Origin: Acanthosepion esculentum
Taxonomy: Eukaryota > Mollusca > Cephalopoda > Sepiida > Sepiidae
Length of the DNA: 64,000 nucleotides
Reading direction: 5' to 3'
NCBI GenBank assembly: GCA_964036315.1
Contig: OZ038482.1
Location: 8,212,020 to 8,276,019 of the forward strand
Shown: in pieces, positions 10,480 to 25,000 of the stretch
Position numbering within the stretch: position 1 is the stretch's first letter
Layout of the letters: each line of letters starts with the position of its first letter
Program-made: the position numbers and the translations under genes
Notes under the pieces: model-generated
What the model was told of the DNA's origin: nothing
Seen by the model: only the letters and a program-made list of their open reading frames with translations
Database searches by the model: none

Positions 10480-10920
10480 TAAATGTTCAGCTGAGTTGTT
10501 AAAGTATTAGTGTTCCAGCCATGAGACCACGAATTCGAATCTCACCATGGTCAATTTGTCTTCTTGATAATATCAGCTGGGGATAATGATTCTAGGATGC
10601 GACACCACTGAGTTGACCCAAGCCTTGTAAATGAAATTGAGAAGATGAAACAGTTCAGAAGCTGTCAATGGTTGTTGTAGCGTGAAGTCCTCACCTAGTG
10701 GGCAGATAGATGCTTTTAGCCTTGATTAGCAAGATGTCTACAGATGATGTCTCAATAAAAATGCCTATCCCTCATCAGTCTAACCATTCATGCAGATGTA
10801 TAGGCTTGAAAAACTCACAATGACTGACATTCTTATAAAAAGACATTTGTCAAATAAGTTTGCAATCTGCTGCAGAGAGTCATAATATAATAACAACAAA
10901 AATCAATAACCATAAATAAA
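10480..10920 (+). mobile_element. tRNA-derived SINE
   Basis: The head has an A-box-like CAGCTGAGTTGTTAAAG (about 10488-10504) and a B-box GAATTCGAATCTC (10531-10543), about 43 nt apart as in tRNA genes and tRNA-derived SINEs. Beyond the tRNA-like part is a body of about 300 bp without ORFs, then an A-rich tail of AATAACAACAAAAATC type (about 10890-10920). The tRNA fold is not intact, so this is a SINE and not a tRNA gene. The boundaries are approximate and no target-site duplication was secured. Confidence 0.65.
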
Positions 10921-10970
10921 TAAAGCTATTCTTTTGTTCTTAATTCTACACTTATATAGTTATATAATCA

Positions 10971-11168
10971 AACTATCATCCTGGATATGATGATAGACTA
11001 CATCAGGCAGCAAGTCTTCTGATTTGGTGGTTTTGAAGTGCATGTAACCAGCTCTTAATTGCTGTTGTTCCCAGGTTCATCTTGACCTAGAGTTGCAGCA
11101 GCTGTTAGGGTCCCAGCTATGGATAAATAGTGACCCCCCAACTGGGGTCAAAACATTATGAAAATATA
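10971..11168 (-). repeat. Tail of copy B
   Basis: Homologous, in reverse complement, to the tails of copy A (about 4350-4506) and copy C (about 48147-48328). The order CATAGCTGGGACCC, then GAACCTGGGAACA, then CAATTAAGAG, then the terminal ATC(A/T)T..CCCAGGA is kept. Between this tail and the array are two degenerate monomer-like units (near 11170 and 11197), the classic decayed edge of a tandem array. Confidence 0.8.
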
Positions 11169-12699
11169 ACAATATATTTTTCTAGTAAGAATACGAGCAA
11201 TACATTTTCATAGTAAAAAAAAAACATTACCAGCAATACATAATTGATAAAGGAAGAGAATAATTACCAGCAATACATTATTGATAAAGGAAGAGAAAAA
11301 TTACCAGCAATACATTATTGATAAAGGAAGAGAAAAATTACCAGCAATACATTATTGATAAAGGAAGAGAAAAATTACCAGCAATATATTATTGATAAAG
11401 GAAGAGAATAATTACCAGCAATACATTATTGATAAAGGAAGAGAATAATTACCAATAATACTTTACAGATAAAGGAAGAGAAAAATTACCAATAATACAT
11501 TATTGATAAAGGAAGAGAAAAATTACCAGCAATACATTATTGATAAAGGAAGAGAAAAATTACCAGCAATACATTATTGATAAAGGAAGAGAATAATTAC
11601 CAGCAATACATTATTGATAAAGGAAGAGAATAATTACCAATAATACTTTATAGATAAAGGAAGAGAATAATTACCAATAATACATTATTGATAAAGGAAG
11701 AGAAAAATTACCATCAATACATTATTGATAAAGGAAGAGAATAATTACCAGCAATACATTATTGATAAAGGAAGAGAATAATTACCAATAATACATTATT
11801 GATAAAGGAAGAGAAAAATTACCAGCAATACATTATTGATAAATGAAGAGAAAAATTACCAGCAATACATTATAGATAAAGGAAGAGAATAATTATCAAT
11901 AATACATTATTGATAAAGGAAGAGAAAAATTACCAGGAATAAATTATTGATAAAGGAAGAGAAAAATTACCAGTAATACATTATTGATAAAGGAAGAGAA
12001 TAATTACCAATAATACATTATTGATAAATGAAGAGAAAAATTACCAGCAATACATTATAGATAAAGGAAGAGAATAATTATCAATAATACATTATTGATA
12101 AAGGAAGAGAAAAATTACCAGGAATAAATTATTGATAAAGGAAGAGAAAAATTACCAGGAATACATTATTGATAAAGGAAGAGAAAAATTACCAATAATA
12201 CATTATTGATAAAGGATGAGAAAAATTACCATGAATAAATTATTGATAAAGGAAAAGAAAGATTACCAGGAATACATTATTGATAAAGGAAGAGAATAAT
12301 TACCAATAATACATTCTTGATAAAGGAAGAGAATAATTACCAATAATACATTATTGATAAAGGAAGAGAATAATAACCAGCAATACATTATTGATAAAGG
12401 AAGAGAATAATTACCAATAATACATTATTGATAAAGGAAGAGAAAAATTACAGCAATACATTATTGATAAAGGAAGAGAAAAATTACAGCAATACATTAT
12501 TGATAAAGGAAGAGAATAATTACCAATAATACATTATTGATAAAGGAAGAGAATAATAACCAGCAATACATTATTGATAAAGGAAGAGAATAATTACCAA
12601 TAATACATTATTGATAAAGGAAGAGAATAATTACCAGCAATACATTATTGATAAAGGAAGAGAAAAATTACCAATAATACATTATTGATAAAGGAAGAG

Positions 12700-15600
12700 A
12701 AAAATTACCAGCAATACATTATTGATAAAGGAAGATGGAAATTACCATGAATACATTATTGATAAAGGAAGAGAATAATTACCAATAATACATTATTGAT
12801 AAAGGAAGAGAAAAATTACCAGCAATACATTATTGATAAAGGTAGAGAAAAATTACCAGCAATACATTATTGATAGAGGAAGAGAATAATTACCAATAAT
12901 ACTTTATAGATAAAGGAAGAGAATAATTACCAATAATACATTATTGATAAAGGAAGAGAAAAATTACCATCAATACATTATTGATAAAGGAAGAGAATAA
13001 TTACCAGCAATACATTATTGATAAAGGAAGAGAATAATTACCAATAATACATTATTGATAAAGGAAGAGAAAAATTACCAGCAATACATTATTGATAAAT
13101 GAAGAGAAAAATTACCAGCAATACATTATAGATAAAGGAAGAGAATAATTATCAATAATACATTATTGATAAAGGAAGAGAAAAATTACCAGGAATAAAT
13201 TATTGATAAAGGAAGAGAAAAATTACCAGGAATACATTATTGATAAAGGAAGAGAATAATTACCAATAATACATTATTGATAAATGAAGAGAAAAATTAC
13301 CAGCAATACATTGTAGATAAAGGAAGAGAATAATTATCAATAATACATTATTGATAAAGGAAGAGAAAAATTACCAGCAATACATTATTGATAAAGGAAG
13401 AGAAAAATTACCAATAATACATTATTGATAAAGGAAGAGAATAATTACCAATAATACATTATTGATAAAGGAAGAGAATAATAACCAGCAATACATTATT
13501 GATAAAGGAAGAGAATAATTACCAATAATACATTATTGATAAAGGAAGAGAATAATTACCAGCAATACATTATTGATAAAGGAAGAGAAAAATTACCAAT
13601 AATACATTATTGATAAAGGAAGAGAAAAATTACCAGCAATACATTATTGATAAAGGAAGAGGAAAATTACCATGAATACATTATTGATAAAGGAAGAGAA
13701 TAATTACCAATAATACATTATTGATAAAGGAAGAGAAAAATTACCAGCAATACATTATTGATAAAGGAAGATGGAAATTACCATGAATACATTATTGATA
13801 AAGGAAGAGAATAATTACCAATAATAATTTATTGATAAAGGAAGAGAAAAATTACCAGCAATACATTATTGATAAAGGTAGAGAAAAATTACCAGCAATA
13901 CATTATTGATAGAGGAAGAGAATAATTACCAATAATACTTTATAGATAAAGGAAGAGAATAATTACCAATAATACATTATTGATAAAGGAAGAGAAAAAT
14001 TACCATCAATACATTATTGATAAAGGAAGAGAATAATTACCAGCAATACATTATTGATAAAGGAAGAGAATAATTACCAATAATACATTATTGATAAAGG
14101 AAGAGAAAAATTACCAGCAATACATTATTGATAAATGAAGAGAAAAATTACCAGCAATACATTATAGATAAAGGAAGAGAATAATTATCAATAATACATT
14201 ATTGATAAAGGAAGAGAAAAATTACCAGGAATAAATTATTGATAAAGGAAGAGAAAAATTACCAGGAATACATTATTGATAAAGGAAGAGAATAATTACC
14301 AATAATACATTATTGATAAATGAAGAGAAAAATTACCAGCAATACATTATAGATAAAGGAAGAGAATAATTATCAATAATACATTATTGATAAAGGAAGA
14401 GAAAAATTACCAGCAATACATTATTGATAAAGGAAGAGAAAAATTACCAATAATACATTATTGATAAAGGAAGAGAATAATTACCAATAATACATTATTG
14501 ATAAAGGAAGAGAATAATAACCAGCAATACATTATTGATAAAGGAAGAGAATAATTACCAATAATACATTATTGATAAAGGAAGAGAATAATTACCAGCA
14601 ATACATTATTGATAAAGGAAGAGAAAAATTACCAATAATACATTATTGATAAAGGAAGAGAAAAATTACCAGCAATACATTATTGATAAAGGAAGAGGAA
14701 AATTACACTGAATACATTATTGATAAAGGAAGAGAATAATTACCAATAATACATTATTGATAAAGGAAGAGAAAAATTACCAGCAATATATTATTGATAA
14801 AGGTAGAGAAAAATTACCAGCAATACATTATTGATAGAGGAAGAGAATAATTACCAATAATACTTTATAGATAAAGGAAGAGAATAATTACCAATAATAC
14901 ATTATTGATAAAGGAAGAGAAAAATTACCATCAATACATTATTGATAAAGGAAGAGAATAATTACCAGCAATACATTATTGATAAAGGAAGAGAATAATT
15001 ACCAATAATACATTATTGATAAAGGAAGAGAAAAATTACCAGCAATACATTATTGATAAATGAAGAGAAAAATTACCAGCAATACATTATAGATAAAGGA
15101 AGAGAATAATTATCAATAATACATTATTGATAAAGGAAGAGAAAAATTACCAGGAATAAATTATTGATAAAGGAAGAGAAAAATTACCAGGAATACATTA
15201 TTGATAAAGGAAGAGAATAATTACCAATAATACATTATTGATAAATGAAGAGAAAAATTACCAGCAATACATTATAGATAAAGGAAGAGAATAATTATCA
15301 ATAATACATTATTGATAAAGGAAGAGAAAAATTACCAGCAATACATTATTGATAAAGGAAGAGAAAAATTACCAATAATACATTATTGATAAAGGAATAG
15401 AAAAATTACCAGCAATACATTATTGATAAAGGAAGAGGAAAATTACCAGGAATACATTATTGATAAAGGAAGAGAATAATTACCAATAATACATTATTGA
15501 TAAAGGAAGAGAATAATTACCAGCAATACATTATTGATAAAGGAAGAGAAAAATTACCAATAATACATTATTGATAAAGGAAGAGAAAAATTACCAGGAA

Positions 15601-15900
15601 TAAATTATTGATAAAGGAAGAGAAAAATTACCAGGAATACATTATTGATAAAGGAAGAGAATAATTACCAATAATACATTATTGATAAAGGAAGAGAAAA
15701 ATTACCAGGAATAAATTATTGATAAAGGAAGAGAAAAATTACCAGGAATACATTATTGATAAAGGAAGAGAATAATTACCAATAATACATTATTGATAAA
15801 GGAAGAGAATAATTACCAGCAATACATTATTGATAAAGGTAGAGAAAAATTACCAGCAATACATTATTGATAGTGGAAGAGAATAATTACCAATAATACT
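12700..15900. repeat. Higher-order repeat block, 28-monomer (1036-bp) period
   Basis: The rare variant TTGATAGAGG occurs with its G at 12872, 13908 and 14833, and its derivative TTGATAGTGG at 15869. Spacings are 1036, 925 and 1036 bp, or 28, 25 and 28 monomers. The equally rare GGAAGATGGAAATTACCATG occurs near 12730 and 13766, again 1036 apart. The order of monomer variants between these markers is repeated, so the unit of duplication was about 28 monomers. Confidence 0.85.
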
Positions 15901-16269
15901 TTATAGATAAAGGAAGAGAATAATTACCAATAATACATTATTGATAAAGGAAGAGAAAAATTACCATCAATACATTATTGATAAAGGAAGAGAATAATTA
16001 CAAGCAATACATTATTGATAAAGGAAGAGAATAATTACCAATAATACTTTATAGATAAAGGAAGAGAAAAATTACCAATAATACTTTACAGATAAAGGAA
16101 GAGAAAAAGTACCAATAATACATTCTTGATAAAGGAAGAGAATGATTACCAATAATACTTTATAGATAAAGAAAGAGAAAAATTACCAATAATACTTTAC
16201 AGATAAAAAAAGAGAATAATTACCAATAATACATTCTTGATAAAGGATGAGAATGATTACCAATAATAC

Positions 16270-18900
16270 ATTATTGATAAAGGAAGAGAAAAATTACCAG
16301 CAATACATTATTGATAAAGGAAGAGAAAAATTATCAGTAATACATTATTGATCAAGGAAGAGAAACATTATCAGTAATACATTATTGATAAAGGAAGAGA
16401 AAAATTATCAGTAATATATTATTGATCAAGGAAGAGAAAAATTATCAGTAATACATTATTGATATAGGAAGAGAAAAATTATCAGTAATACATTATTGAT
16501 AAAGGAAGAGAAAAATTACCAGCAATACATTATTGATAAAGGAAGAGAAAAATGACCAGGAATACATTATTGATAAAGGAAGAGAATAATTACCAGGAAT
16601 ACATTATTGATAAAGGAAGAGAATAATAACCAATAATACATTATTGATAAAGGAAGAGAAAAATTACCAGCAATACATTATTGATAAAGGAAGAGAAAAA
16701 TTACCAGCAATACATTATTGATAAAGGAAGAGAATAATTACCAGGAATGCATTATTGATAAAGGAAGAGAATAATCACCAATAATACATTATTGATAAAG
16801 GAAGAGAAAAATTATCAGTAATACATTATTGATAAAGGAAGAGAAAAATTATCAGTAATACATTATTGATAAAGGAAGAGAAAAATTACCAGGAATACAT
16901 TATTGATAAAGGAAGAGAATAATTACCAATAATGCATTCTTGATAAAGGAAGAGAATAATTACCAATAATACATTATTGCTAAAGGAAGAGAAAAATTAC
17001 CAGCAATACATTATTGATAAAGGAAGATAAAAATTATCAGTAATACATTATTGATAACGGAAGAGAAAAATTACCAGGAATACATTATTGATAAAGGAAG
17101 AGAATAATTACCAATAATATATTATTGATAAAGGAAGAGACAAATTACCAGGAATACATTATTGATAAAGGAAGAGAATAATTACCAGGAATACATTATT
17201 GATAAAGGAAGAGAATAATTACCAATAATACATTATTGATAAAGGAAGAGAAAAATTATCAGTAATACATTATTGATAAAGGAAGAGAAAAATTATCAGT
17301 AATACATTATTGATAAAGGAAGAGAAAAATTACCAGGAATACATTATTGATAAAGGAAGAGAATAATTACCAATAATACTTTCTTGATAAAGGAAGAGAA
17401 AAATTATCAGTAATACATTATTGATGAAGTAAGAGAAAAATTATCAGTAATACATTATTGATAAAGGAAGAGAAAAATTACCAGCAATACATTATTGATA
17501 AAGGAAGAGAAAAATTATCAGTAATATATTATTGATAAAGGAAGAGAAAAATTATCAGTAATACATTATTGATAAAGGAAGAGAAAAATTATCAGTAATA
17601 CATTATTGATGAAGGAAGAGAAAAATTATCAGTAATACATTATTGATAAAGGAAGAGAAAAATTACCAGCAATACATTATTGATAAAGGAAGAGAAAAAT
17701 TATCAGTAATATATTATTGATAAAGGAAGAGAAAAATTATCAGTAATACATTATTGATAAAGGAAGAGAAAAATTACCAGCAATACATTATTGATAAAGG
17801 AAGAGAAAAATTATCAGTAATACATTATTGATAAAGGAAGAGAAAAATTATCAGTAATACATTATTGATAAAGGAAGAGAAAAATTGCCAGCAATACATT
17901 ATTGATAAAGGAAGAGAAAAATTACCAGCAATACATTATTGATAAAGGAAGAGAAAAATTACCAGCAATACATTATTGATAAAGGAAGGGAAAAATTACC
18001 AGCAATACATTATTGATAAAGGAAGAGAAAAATTACCAGCAATACATTATTGATAAAGGAAGAGAAAAATTACCAGGAATACATTATTGATAAAGGAAGA
18101 GAAAAATTATCAGTAATACATTATTGATAAAGGAAGAGAAAAATTATCAGTAATACATTATTGATAAAGGAAGAGAAAAATTATCAGTAATACATTATTG
18201 ATGAAGGAAGAGAAAAATTATCAGTAATACATTATTGATAAAGGAAGAGAAAAATTATCAGTAATACATTATTGATAAAGGAAGAGAAAAATTATCAGTA
18301 ATACATTATTGATAAAGGAAGAGAAAAATTATCAGTAATACATTATTGATAAAGGAAGAGAAAAATTATCAGTAATACATTATTGATAAAGGAAGAGAAA
18401 AATTATCAGTAATACATTATTGATAAAGGAAGAGAAAAATTATCAGTAATACATTATTGATAAAGGAAGAGAAAAATTATCAGTAATACATTATTGATAA
18501 AGGAAGAGAAAAATTACCAGCAATACATTATTGATAAAGGAAGAGAAAAATTACCAGCAATACATTATTGATAAAGGAAGAGAAAAATTACCAGGAATAC
18601 ATTATTGATAAAGGAAGAGAAAAATTACCAGTAATACATTATTGATAAAGGAAGAGAAAAATTACCAGCAATACATTATTGATAAAGGAAGAGAAAAATT
18701 ACCAGCAATACATTATTGATAAAGGAAGAGAAAAATTACCAGGAATACATTATTGATAAAGGAAGAGAAAAATTACCAGTAATACATTATTGATAAAGGA
18801 AGAGAAAAATTACCAGCAATACATTATTGATAAAGGAAGAGAAAAATTACCAATAATAAATTATTGATAAAGGAAGAGAAAAATTACCAGCAATACATTA
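16270..18900. repeat. Array segment dominated by ATCAGTAATAC-type monomers (copy 1)
   Basis: Monomers with TTATCAGTAATAC and GAAAAATT predominate, often several in a row. The rare ATTGCCAGCAATAC (17884) and TTGATGAAGG (18199) mark the segment. A matching segment with the same markers lies about 8.7 kb downstream at about 26.2-27.7 kb. Confidence 0.8.
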
Positions 18901-19299
18901 TTGATAAAGGAAGGGAAAAATTACCAGCAATACATTATTGATAAAGGAAGAGAAAAATTACCAGCAATACATTATTGATAAAGGAAGAGAAAAATTACCA
19001 GCAATACATTATTGATAAAGGAAGGGAAAAATTACCAATAATACATTATTGATAAAGGAAGAGAATAATTACCATCAATACATTATTGATAAAGGAAGGG
19101 AAAAATTACAAGTAATATATTATTGATAAAGGAAGAGAAAAATTACCTGCAATACATTATTGATAAAGGAAGAGAAAAATTACCAGCAATACATTATTGA
19201 TAACGGAAGAGAAAAATTACCAATAATACATTATTGATAAAGGAAGAGAATAATTACCAATAATACATTCTTGATAAAGGAAGAGAAAAATTACTAGGA

Positions 19300-22000
19300 A
19301 TACATTATTGATAAAGGAAGAGAAAAATTACCAGCAATACATTATTGATAAAGGAAGAGAAAAATTACCAGCAATACATTATTGATAAAGGAAGAAAAAA
19401 ATTACCAGCAATACATTATTGATAAAGGAAGAGAAAAATTACCAGTAATACATTATTGATAAAGGAAGAGAAAAATTACCTGCAATACATTATTGATAAA
19501 GGAAGAGAAAAATTACCAGCAATACATTATTGATAACGGAAGAGAAAAATGTCCAATAATACATTATTGATAAAGGAAGAGAATAATTACCAATAATACA
19601 TTATTGATAAAGGAAGAGAAAAATTACCAGCAATACATTATTGATAAAGGAAGAGAAAAATTACCAGCAATACATTATTGATAAAGGAAGAGAAAAATTA
19701 CCAGCAATACGTTATTGATAAAGGAAGAGAAAAATTACCAGCAATACATTATTGATAACGGAAGAGAAAAATTACCAATAATACATTATTGATAAAGGAA
19801 GAGAAAAATTACCAGCAATACATTATTGATAAAGGAAGAGAAAAATTACCAGCAATACATTATTGATAAAGGAAGAGAAAAATTACCAGCAATACATTAT
19901 TGATAAAGGAAGAGAAAAATTACCTGCAATACATTATTGATAAAGGAAGTGAAAAATTACCAGCAATACATTATTGATAAAGGAAGAGAAAAATTACCAG
20001 CAATACATTATTGATAACGGAAGAGAAAAATTACCAATATTACATTATTCATAAAGGAAGAGAATAATTACCAACAACACATTATTGATAAAGGAAGAGA
20101 AAAATTACCAGGAATACATTATTGATAAAGGAAGAGAAAAATTACCAGCAATACATTATTGATAACGGAAGAGAAAAATTACCAATAATACATTATTGAT
20201 AAAGGAAGAGAAAAATTACCAGGAATATATTATTGGTAAAGGAAGTGAAAATTACCAGCAATATATTATTGATAACGTAAGAGAAAAATTACCAATAATA
20301 CATTATTGATAAAGGAAGAGAATAATTACCAATAATACATTATTGATAAAGGAAGAGAAAAATTACCAGCAATACATTATTGATAAAGGAAGAGAAAAAT
20401 TACCTGCAATACATTATTGATAAAGGAAGAGAAAAATTACCAGCAATACATTATTGATAACGGAAGAGAAAAATTACCAATAATACATTATTGATAAAGG
20501 AAGAGAAAAATTACCAACAATACATTATTGATAGAGGAAGAGAAAAATTACCAGCAATACATTATTGATATAGGAAGAGAAAAATTACCAGCAATACATT
20601 ATTGATAAAGTAAGTGAAAAATTACCAGCAATACATTATTGATAAAGGAAGAGAAAAATTACCAGCAATACATTATTGATAACGGAAGAGAAAAATTACC
20701 AATAATACATTATTGATAAAGGAAGAGAATAATTACCAATAATACATTCTTGATAAAGGAAGAGAAAAATTACTAGGAATACATTATTGATAAACGAAGA
20801 GAAAAATTACCAGCAATACATTATTGATAAAGGAAGAGAAAAATTACCAGCAATACATTATTGATAAAGGAAGAGAAAAATTACCAGCAATACATTATTG
20901 ATAAAGGAAGAGAAAAATTACCTGCAATACATTATTGATAAAGGAAGAGAAAAATTACCAGCAATACATTATTGATAACGGAAGAGAAAAATGTCCAATA
21001 ATACATTATTGATAAAGGAAGAGAATAATTACCAATAATACATTATTGATAAAGGAAGAGAAAAATTACCAGCAATACATTATTGATAAAGGAAGAGAAA
21101 AATTACCAGCAATACATTATTGATAAAGGAAGAGAAAAATTACCAGCAATACGTTATTGATAAAGGAAGAGAAAAATTACCAGCAATACATTATTGATAA
21201 CGGAAGAGAAAAATTACCAATAATACATTATTGATAAAGGAAGAGAAAAATTACCAGCAATACATTATTGATAAAGGAAGAGAAAAATTACCAGCAATAC
21301 ATTATTGATAAAGGAAGAGAAAAATTACCAGCAATACATTATTGATAAAGGAAGAGAAAAATTACCTGCAATACATTATTGATAAAGGAAGTGAAAAATT
21401 ACCAGCAATACATTATTGATAAAGGAAGAGAAAAATTACCAGCAATACATTATTGATAACGGAAGAGAAAAATTACCAATATTACATTATTGATAAAGGA
21501 AGAGAATAATTACCAATAACACATTATTGATAAAGGAAGAGAAAAATTACCAGGAATACATTATTGATAAAGGAAGAGAAAAATTACCAGCAATACATTA
21601 TTGATAACGGAAGAGAAAAATTACCAATAATACATTATTGATAAAGGAAGAGAAAAATTACCAGGAATATATTATTGGTAAAGGAAGTGAAAATTACCAG
21701 CAATACATTATTGATAACGTAAGAGAAAAATTACCAATAATACATTATTGATAAAGGAAGAGAATAATTACCAATAATACATTATTGATAAAGGAAGAGA
21801 AAAATTACCAGGAATACATTATTGATAAAGGAAGAGAAAAATTATCAGCAATACATTATTGATAAAGGAAGAGAAAAATTACCAGGAATACATTATTGAT
21901 AAAGGAAGAGAAAAATTATCAGCAATACATTATTGATAAAGGAAGAGAAAAATTACCAGGAATACATTATTGATAAAGGAAGTGAAAAATTACCCGCAAT
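19300..22000. repeat. Higher-order repeat block, ~39-monomer (1442-bp) period
   Basis: The rare AAAATGTCCAATAATAC has its GTCC at 19551 and 20993, and TATTGGTAAAGGAAGTG occurs at 20231 and 21673. Both pairs are exactly 1442 bp apart, 39 monomers minus one base; a one-base deletion in the second marker monomer explains the difference. AACGG-type monomers are frequent in this block. Confidence 0.85.
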
Positions 22001-25000
22001 ACATTATTGATAAAGGAAGAGAATAATTACCAATAATACATTATTGCTAAAGGAAGAGAAAAATTACCAGGAATACATTATTGATAAAGGAAGAGAAAAA
22101 TTACTAGCAAAACATTATTGATAACGGAAGAGAAAAATTACCAATAATACATTATTGATAACGGAAGAGAAAAATTACCAATAATACATTATTGATAAAG
22201 GAAGAGAAAAATTACCAGCAATACATTATTGATAAAGGAAGAGAAAAATTACCAGCAATACATTATTGATAAAGGAAGAGAAAAATTACCAGCAATACAT
22301 TATAGATAACGGAAGAGAAAAATTACCAATAATACATTATTGATAAAGGAAGAGAAACATTACCAGCAATACATTATTGATAAAGGAAGAGAAAAATTAC
22401 CAGCAATACATTATTGATAACGGAAGAGAAAAATTACAAGCTATACATTATTGATAAAGGAAGAGAAAAATTACCAGCAATACATTATTGATAACGGAAG
22501 AGAAAAATTACCAATAATACATTATTGATAAAGGAAGAGAATAATTACCAGCAATACATTATTGATAAAGGAAGAGAATAATTACCAATAATACATTATT
22601 GATAACGGAAGAGAAAAATTACGAATAATACATTATTCATAAAGGAAGAGAAAAATTACCAGCAATACATTATTGATAAAGGAAGAGAAAAATTACAAGC
22701 AATACATTATTGATAAAGGAAGAGAAAAATTACCAGCAATACATTATTGATAACGGAAGAGAAAAATTACCAATAATACATTATTGATAAAGGAAGAGAA
22801 AAATTACCAGCAATACATTATTGATAAAGGAAGAGAAAAATTACCAGCAATACATTATTGATAAAGGAAGAGAAAAATTACCAGCAATACATTATTGATA
22901 ACGGAAGAGAAAAATTACCAATAATACATTATTGATAAAGGAAGAGAAAAATTACCAGCAATACATTATTGATAAAGGAAGAGAAAAATTACCAGCAATA
23001 CATTATTGATAAAGGAAGAGAAAAATTACCAGCAATAAATTATTGATAACGGAAGAGAAAAATTACCAATAATACATTATTGATAAAGGAAGAGAAAAAT
23101 TACCAGCAATACATTATTGATAAAGGAAGAGAAAAATTAGCTGCAATACATTATTGATAAAGGAAGAGAAAAATTACCAGCAATACATTATTGATAACGG
23201 AAGAGAAAAATTACCAATAATACATTATTGATAAAGGAAGAGAAAAATTACCAGCAATACATTATTGATAGAGGAAGAGAAAAATTACCAGCAATACATT
23301 ATTGATATAGGAAGAGAAAAATTACCAGCAATACATTATTGATAAAGTAAGTGAAAAATTACCAGCAATACATTATTGATAAAGGAAGAGAAAAATTACC
23401 AGCAATACATTATTGATAACGGAAGAGAAAAATTACCAATAATACATTATTGAGAAAGGAAGAGAATAATTACCAATAATACATTATTGATAAAGGAAGA
23501 GAAAAATTACCAGGAATATATTCTTGATAAAGGAAGTGAAAAATTACCAGCAATACATTATTGATAAAAGAAGAGAATAATTACCAATAATACATTATTG
23601 ATAAAGGAAGAGAATAATTACCAGGAATACATTATTGATAAAGGAAGAGAAAAATTACCAGCAATACATTATTGATAAAGGAAGTGAAAAATTACCAGCA
23701 ATACATTATTGATAAAGGAAGAGAATAATTACCAATAATACATTATTGATAAGGGAAGAGAAAAATTACCAGGAATACATTATTGATAAAGGAAGAGAAA
23801 AATTACCAGCATTACATTATTGATAACGGAAGAGAAAAATTACCAGGAATACATTATTGATAAAGGAAGAGAAAAATTACCAGGAATACATTATTGATAA
23901 AGGAAGAGAATAATTACCAATAATACATTATTGATAAAGGAAGAGAAAAATTACCAGCAATACATTAATGATAACGGAAGAGAAAAATTACCAATAATAC
24001 ATTATTGATAAAGGGAGAGAAAAATTACCAGCATTACATTATTGATAAAGGAAGAGAAAAATTACCAGCAATTCATTATTGATAACGAAAGAAAAAATTA
24101 CCAATAATACATTATTGATAAAGGAAGAGAATAATTACCAATAATACATTATTGATAAAGGAAGAGAAAAATTACCAGGAATACATTATTGATAAAGGAA
24201 GAGAAAAATTACCAGCAATTCATTATTGATAACGAAAGAAAAAATTACCAATAATACATTATTGATAAAGGAAGAGAAAAATTACCAATAATACATTATT
24301 GATAAAGGAAGAGAATAATTACCAATAATACATTATTGATAAAGGAAGAGAAAAATTACCAGGAATACATTATTGATAAAGGAAGAGAAAAATTACCAGC
24401 AATACATTATTGATAAAGTAAGAGAATAATTACGAATAATACATTATTGATAAAGGAAGAGAAAAATTACCAGCAATACATTATTGATAACGGAAGAGAA
24501 AAATTACCAATAATACATTATTGATAAAGGAAGAGAATAATTACCAATAATACATTATTGATAAAGGAAGAGAAAAATTACCAGCAATACATTATTGATG
24601 AAGTAAGAGAAAAATTGCCAGCAACACATTATTGATAACGGAAGAGAAAGATTACCAATAATACATTATTGATAAAGGAAGAGAATAATTACCAATAATA
24701 CATTATATATAAAGGAAGAGAAAAATTACCAGCAATACATTATTGATAACGGAAGAGAAAAATTACCAATAATACATTATTGATAAAGGAATAGAATAAT
24801 TACCAATAACACATTATTGATAAAGGAAGAAAAAAATTATCAGTAATACAGTATTGATAAAGGGAGAGAAAAATTACCAATAACACATTATTGATAAAGG
24901 AAGAGAATAATTACCAGCAATACAGTATTGATAAAGGAAGAGAAAAATTACCAGCAATACATTATTGATAAATGAAGAGAATAATTACCAATAATACATT

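Noticed and set aside
10480..10555. Functional tRNA gene
   Set aside because: A and B boxes are present but I cannot pair a full acceptor stem, and the sequence continues into a SINE body and tail.
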